Source: Coemansia sp. RSA 1804
Taxonomy: Eukaryota > Kickxellomycota > Kickxellomycetes > Kickxellales > Kickxellaceae
Direction of reading: 5' to 3'
NCBI GenBank assembly: GCA_027578815.1
Contig: JANBTH010000749.1
Coordinates: 1 to 11,786, forward strand
DNA: 11,786 bases
The notes below the pieces were generated by a model, which was not told the DNA's origin, did no database searches, and was given only the letters and a program-made list of their open reading frames with translations. This document shows positions 8,836-11,786 of the stretch, one piece after another. The translations under genes were made by a program, and so were the position numbers. Position 1 is the first letter of the stretch. The number at the start of each line of letters is the position of its first letter.

Positions 8836-9380
8836 ATGACAAGAAGTTCTAAGAAGCCTGTCGTCCCGTCCACACTCGCAGTACTGCTAACGAGCACATC
8901 CGTTGCTCAGCCTCGCCAAACCTCGTTTTCGGCCACTTTGGGATATCGTAGCCCATGTTACTCCCCTGTGGATGCTCCTCCTTCATAAGTCGTCGCCGTC
9001 GTCCTGGTTTGATTCTCGATTTCTCTTCTCTCTAGCTGTTTCTCATTTCTCGCCACCTATCTTTCTCGTATATACTCTAATATTCTTTTGTATGACATCT
9101 GTTTAAACTTTTGCACAGTCGTCTTTGTCAGGTTCCTTGCTGTCCTCTGGTGCGGCCGCATATCCATTTGCAGAGCCTCAGTTGCCTTCTTGCGGTCTCT
9201 CTAGGTAAGTCCAACCATCAGTGTAGTCTTCGCTATGTAGCCGCCCATCCATACTCCTGCTACGCTCCTTGACGGGTGTGGTGTGGGCGGCTCTGGGTCT
9301 CCTATTTTATTATCTTTATTATCTTTACGTTTTTGTTTTTCAAAATCAGTCATGAGCTTTATTCAGACTTGGTGTTGTGA
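8836..9380 (+). other. Possible short spliced gene, unidentified
   Basis: An ATG at 8836 opens a 50-codon frame (MTRSSKKPVVPSTLAVLL...) ending at a TAA at 8986-8988. A second open stretch follows a CACAG acceptor-like site (9118): SSLSGSLLSSGAAAYPFAEP and on to about 9204. It ends at an excellent donor, CTAG|GTAAGT (9205). A matching acceptor, TTTCAAAATCAG, ends at 9350, giving a 146-nt intron; joined, the frame reads SHELYSDLVL then TGA. The links between the first and second pieces are not settled: GTACTG at 8881 and GTGGAT at 8968 are weak donors. I recognise no family. It could equally be a CT-rich untranslated leader with an intron. Confidence 0.25.
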
Positions 9381-9654
9381 TTTAAGTTTGTTACCGATGA
9401 TAATTAAGTAATGTTGCCCTTATTACTAGTTATCAGAGTACATGAGAAGCCAGAAAATGTGATGGTCAAGTGCACATTAACAATACATAGCAGACTTCTA
9501 TCTAGATCAACATCAATTTCAACGACTAGTATAGTGTTACATGTTTTCAGAACAGTGCGCCGCCTATAAAGAATTATATGCTTCTCAGAAAATAAAAAAG
9601 ATATCAGATCTTTCTTAGCTTCACATCTGATATCTCACATATTTCTATACACCA
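9370..9654 (+). mobile_element. Candidate solo LTR (about 285 bp)
   Basis: The stretch begins TGGTGT and ends ACACCA (perfect 6-bp inverted ends with the TG...CA rule; 7 bp if the flanking T/A are counted). It is bordered by ACT on both sides (9367-9369 and 9655-9657). Inside, in the order expected for an LTR, are TATAAA (9565-9570) and AATAAA (9591-9596). It is much more AT-rich than the DNA just left of 9300. Ends this short can occur by chance and the 3-base duplication is shorter than the usual 4-6, so this is a candidate only. No internal retrotransposon gene is present in the window. Confidence 0.3.
9599..9635. repeat. 11-bp perfect inverted repeat (hairpin)
   Basis: AGATATCAGAT (9599-9609) pairs with ATCTGATATCT (9625-9635) across a 15-base loop. 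It lies just after the AATAAA at 9591. It could be an RNA stem at a transcript end, or a protein-binding palindrome; nothing in the sequence decides. Confidence 0.8.
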
Positions 9655-10014
9655 ACTTTTTTATTTGCCAATTTTAAATGAAGGTTGATTATTTAAATTT
9701 TCTTTATGTGTGAGTGCACGAAGTATTGATTTTCTTTTCTATAAGGCTTTCCGAAAGCTAATAATAATCTCTATTTTATAAGTAAAACAGCCTATTTGTC
9801 TTTCTTTATAAAGTATAATTCTTTCTGAAACACAGAGATATTAAAGTCTTCCATATAACCAGAATATAAAATGCTAGGGGTCAGAATTCACATTCATTTT
9901 GAAAATTATTCCTTCCTTGTCTAATTCATTTTCTTTCTTTTTGGCAGGTATTCTCAATTCTCACATATTACTCTATATACTCCTTTTTATACAAATAAGA
10001 AATCTAACTCAGCA
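9655..10014 (+). promoter_or_regulatory. AT-rich upstream region and leader of the divergent eEF1B gamma gene
   Basis: About 360 bases with no gene of its own. The last 90 bases share three blocks, in order, with the leader of the gene at 11755: CATTTTCTTTCTTTTTGGC (9927-9945) versus CATTTTCTTTTTGGC (11630-11644), TATTACTCT (9966-9974 versus 11700-11708), and CTCAGCAATA (10008-10017) versus CTCAACAATG (11748-11757). An acceptor-like GGCAG at 9943-9947 could mark the end of a leader intron. Confidence 0.5.
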
Positions 10015-11256
10015 ATAACCAGCATTGGAAGGCTTAAGGGTCCTACACTGAATCCTCGTAACTACAAAGCTCGTATTGTTGCTAAATATCTTGGATTAGA
10101 TTTGACTACTACTTCTAAGCAACATGTCTCCATTGAAAACAAGACTCCTAAATCTTTGGGCATATTCTTAAGAGGAAAAACTCCATTTTTTGAGAGTGCT
10201 AATGGGTTTCAATTAACTGAATCTAGTGCAATTGCATACTATATTGCCTCCAACTCAGATGCTAAGTTATCTCTTTTAGGAAAAACTACAGAAGAAACTG
10301 CAGAAATTCTTGAGTACATTATATTTTCTGAAGCTAGCCTTGCTACAGCCGTTATTGGTGTTATGGAGCCACTTTTTGACTCCTCGCAGTACGTTTCATC
10401 TGTCTTTAAAGCAGCCAAAAAGAATATGAATCGTTCACTTGTTAAACTTAATGGCATCCTTCTTAACAAAACATTTCTCGTTGGCGAGCGTCTAACCATT
10501 GCTGACATTGTTGTTGCTTGTGATTTGCTTATACCATTCGTATACTATCTGACCCTTTCAGATCGCAATAACTACCGCAACGTTACTCGCTACTTTAAAA
10601 CCATTACAGGCCAGCCAGCATTTATAAGTGTTGTGGGTAATATTAGACTACCTATTGCACGAATTAAACCTCGTGATAAGAAAGTGGTGGACATACATAG
10701 AGATAATAAAATATATTATTCAAGCTCCGATGTAGAATCAAGCTCCGATGTAGAATCAAACTACGAGTTTGAGAAACAGACTAGTCATGAATATAGTTTA
10801 CAAAAGACTTTAATAGAGCGCCTATACAAGTGGAAAGCAATTTATTCCAATAAAGACATTCACACTGTTGCAATACCATGGCTCTGGAGAGAACTCAACC
10901 CCCACGATTACTCTTTCTGGAAGGTTGAGTACAAATACAATGATGAGCTGAAAATGCTGTTCATGTCAAACAATCTAATTGGTGGGTTCTTTAATGGCAT
11001 GGAGAATGCACGCAAATATGCGTTTGATACACTAATGGTGCTGGGCAAAGACAATGACAACATGATCATGGGCTGTTTTATAGTAGTTGGCGAAGAACTC
11101 CCTGATGCAATCAAATATTCGTCCTACTTTGCCTCGTTCAAATGGACTAAAGTTGACATTTCTGACAAGAAAGACTGTGAGGAAATTAAAGCTTTACTAA
11201 CTCGAGAGAGCAGCTTGCTGCCACGCGAGTACTATGATGGCAAGGTCTTTAAGTAG
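10015..11256 (+). CDS. Divergent translation elongation factor eEF1B gamma, no AUG at the expected start
   Basis: The intact frame runs to a TAG at 11254-11256; counted from ATA 10015 it is 413 aa, a normal length for eEF1B gamma. Residues 1-85 form a GST-N-like half (IGRLKGPTLNPRNYKARIVA near the start, then ...TESSAIAYYIA). Residues 96-200 form a GST-C half with FLVGERLTIADIVVAC (154-169). A shortened linker holds a duplicated SSSDVE unit. Residues 264-413 are the EF1G domain: WKAIYSNKDIHTVAIPW, FWKVEYKYNDEL, FMSNNLIGGFFN and the C-terminal DGKVFK. The protein scaffolds the eEF1B exchange factor that reloads eEF1A with GTP. The first in-frame ATG is codon 117, too late for a GST fold; upstream the frame is open to 9925 without ATG. 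The codons are AT-leaning, unlike a highly expressed gene. It may be a paralog with a non-AUG start, a gene with an unseen first exon, or a recent pseudogene. Confidence 0.85.
   Translation: MTSIGRLKGPTLNPRNYKARIVAKYLGLDLTTTSKQHVSIENKTPKSLGIFLRGKTPFFESANGFQLTESSAIAYYIASNSDAKLSLLGKTTEETAEILEYIIFSEASLATAVIGVMEPLFDSSQYVSSVFKAAKKNMNRSLVKLNGILLNKTFLVGERLTIADIVVACDLLIPFVYYLTLSDRNNYRNVTRYFKTITGQPAFISVVGNIRLPIARIKPRDKKVVDIHRDNKIYYSSSDVESSSDVESNYEFEKQTSHEYSLQKTLIERLYKWKAIYSNKDIHTVAIPWLWRELNPHDYSFWKVEYKYNDELKMLFMSNNLIGGFFNGMENARKYAFDTLMVLGKDNDNMIMGCFIVVGEELPDAIKYSSYFASFKWTKVDISDKKDCEEIKALLTRESSLLPREYYDGKVFK
10720..10759 (+). repeat. In-frame 18-bp tandem duplication in the eEF1B gamma linker
   Basis: The unit CAAGCTCCGATGTAGAAT occurs at 10721-10738 and 10739-10756 without mismatch; the period-18 match runs 10720-10759. 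It encodes SSSDVE twice (residues about 236-249), acidic serines of the kind CK2 phosphorylates. Perfect identity suggests a recent duplication that kept the frame. Confidence 0.93.
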
Positions 11257-11754
11257 TAATCTGTTTTTTTATAGTTTTTTAGGGTTAGTGACAAGAGTAT
11301 TTTACTTTAAAGGTAATGACGACAGTTTTACCTGCATGCATTAAAAGATATTCTCTGAAAGGTTGTGGATTGATATGTTGAAAAAGGAGAGTGCAGCGGA
11401 CAACCTGTCAAGTGGTACTACTTCACGGTTTAGACTGGAACCAGAAAGCTTCAGCATTGTTTAATTATTTGAGGAATTTATTGTTTGACATATCCACACA
11501 TGAGTACGAAAAACTCCCTGCCATAAAAAATATGCTCTGATCGAATGTTGAAGAGCTTCAGACGGATCGAATCAGTCTCGCTTGTTTCGATTGGCTGGTT
11601 TTTTCCCAACGACAAGCCGTGATTTTCCACATTTTCTTTTTGGCTCTGGCAAGGTTTGTTGACAACTTTCACTTTATCAAAAAAAATTTTCACCTTTTTT
11701 ATTACTCTTTTAGGCAAAAAGTATTGTTTGAAAAGAACAACGACCAGCTCAACA
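11257..11754 (+). promoter_or_regulatory. Promoter and leader of the second eEF1B gamma-like gene
   Basis: This is a 498-base spacer. It contains an inverted CCAAT box (GATTGGCTGG, 11589-11598) about 160 bases before the ATG, then T-rich and A-rich tracts. TTACTCTTTTAG at 11702-11713 looks like an intron acceptor, so a leader intron is possible. The reverse-strand open frame 11478-11777 lies across this promoter and is probably a shadow. The leader shares blocks with the one before 10015. Confidence 0.45.
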
Positions 11755-11786
11755 ATGGCTCCTCTCGGTACAATCAACGGCCCGCT
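11755..11786 (+). CDS. Start of a second eEF1B gamma-like gene (3' partial)
   Basis: ATG at 11755 in the context CTCAACAATGG opens MAPLGTINGP before the window ends. This matches the usual N-terminal pattern of eEF1B gamma (M-x-x-G-T-[LI]-x-G-P) and aligns without gaps to ITSIGRLKGP at the start of the copy at 10015. Its codons (GGT, ATC, AAC, GGC) are more GC-rich than those of the upstream copy. Only ten codons are visible, so the call leans on the matching leader and position. It may be the main, highly expressed gene of the pair. Confidence 0.5.
   Translation, partial: MAPLGTINGP

Noticed and set aside
9352..9412. ATG at 9352 (MSFIQT...) as a possible first exon of the eEF1B gamma copy
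   Set aside because: It could be joined in phase using a donor at 9371 (TTG|GTGTTG) and an acceptor at 10022, but the donor is weak and the extra residues do not match the family, whereas the leader alignment points to ATA 10015. Kept as an alternative only.
11478..11777. 99-codon open frame on the minus strand at the right end
   Set aside because: It overlaps the leader and start of the eEF1B gamma-like gene on the other strand, crosses a CCAAT box, and shows no recognisable family; leader homology with the other copy explains the region better.

Overview
The window looks like a compact fungal chromosome segment. The evidence is a DASH kinetochore subunit (DAD3), a family essentially confined to fungi, together with a KES1/OSH4-type sterol transfer protein, a BMT6-type rRNA methyltransferase, a DSS1/CYT-4-type mitochondrial RNase, introns with GTAAGT donors, and gaps of 0.2-1.4 kb between genes. 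An early-diverging fungus of Coemansia/Kickxellomycotina type is my guess, but the sequence alone does not prove it.

Layout from left to right. Bases 1-2163 (+) hold the C-terminal 720 residues of an RNB-domain exoribonuclease. It converges on a single-pass membrane RING-H2 ubiquitin ligase (2348-3463, -), whose one intron (3202-3324) splits the transmembrane helix. Bases 3464-4855 hold no gene I can support; the right end is a pyrimidine-rich leader for the next gene. KES1/OSH4-like (4856-6916, +) has three exons that join in frame to 448 aa. DAD3 (7207-7503, -) and BMT6-like (7789-8649, -) follow in tandem, with a CACGTG box upstream of DAD3. Bases 8650-9380 carry promoter-like sequence and weak signs of a short spliced gene. 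From about 9350 the DNA becomes AT-rich. It contains a possible 285-bp solo LTR (9370-9654) and a strong 11-bp hairpin.

The right end is the most unusual part. An intact 413-codon frame (10015-11256, +) encodes a divergent translation elongation factor eEF1B gamma (GST-like domain plus EF1G domain). It has no ATG in its first 116 codons, and ATA stands where the start codon is expected. At 11755 an ATG opens what looks like the first ten codons of a second, more ordinary eEF1B gamma gene. The leaders of the two copies share three short blocks in the same order, and the ATG of one aligns with the ATA of the other. I read this as a tandem duplication in which one copy lost its AUG (a G-to-A change) yet kept a full-length frame, so it may use a non-AUG start or an upstream exon.

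The genes do not form a pathway. They are separate housekeeping functions: mitochondrial RNA turnover, ubiquitination at membranes, sterol/PI4P exchange, chromosome segregation, rRNA modification and translation elongation. I found no tRNA, rRNA, CRISPR array, IS element or virus gene.
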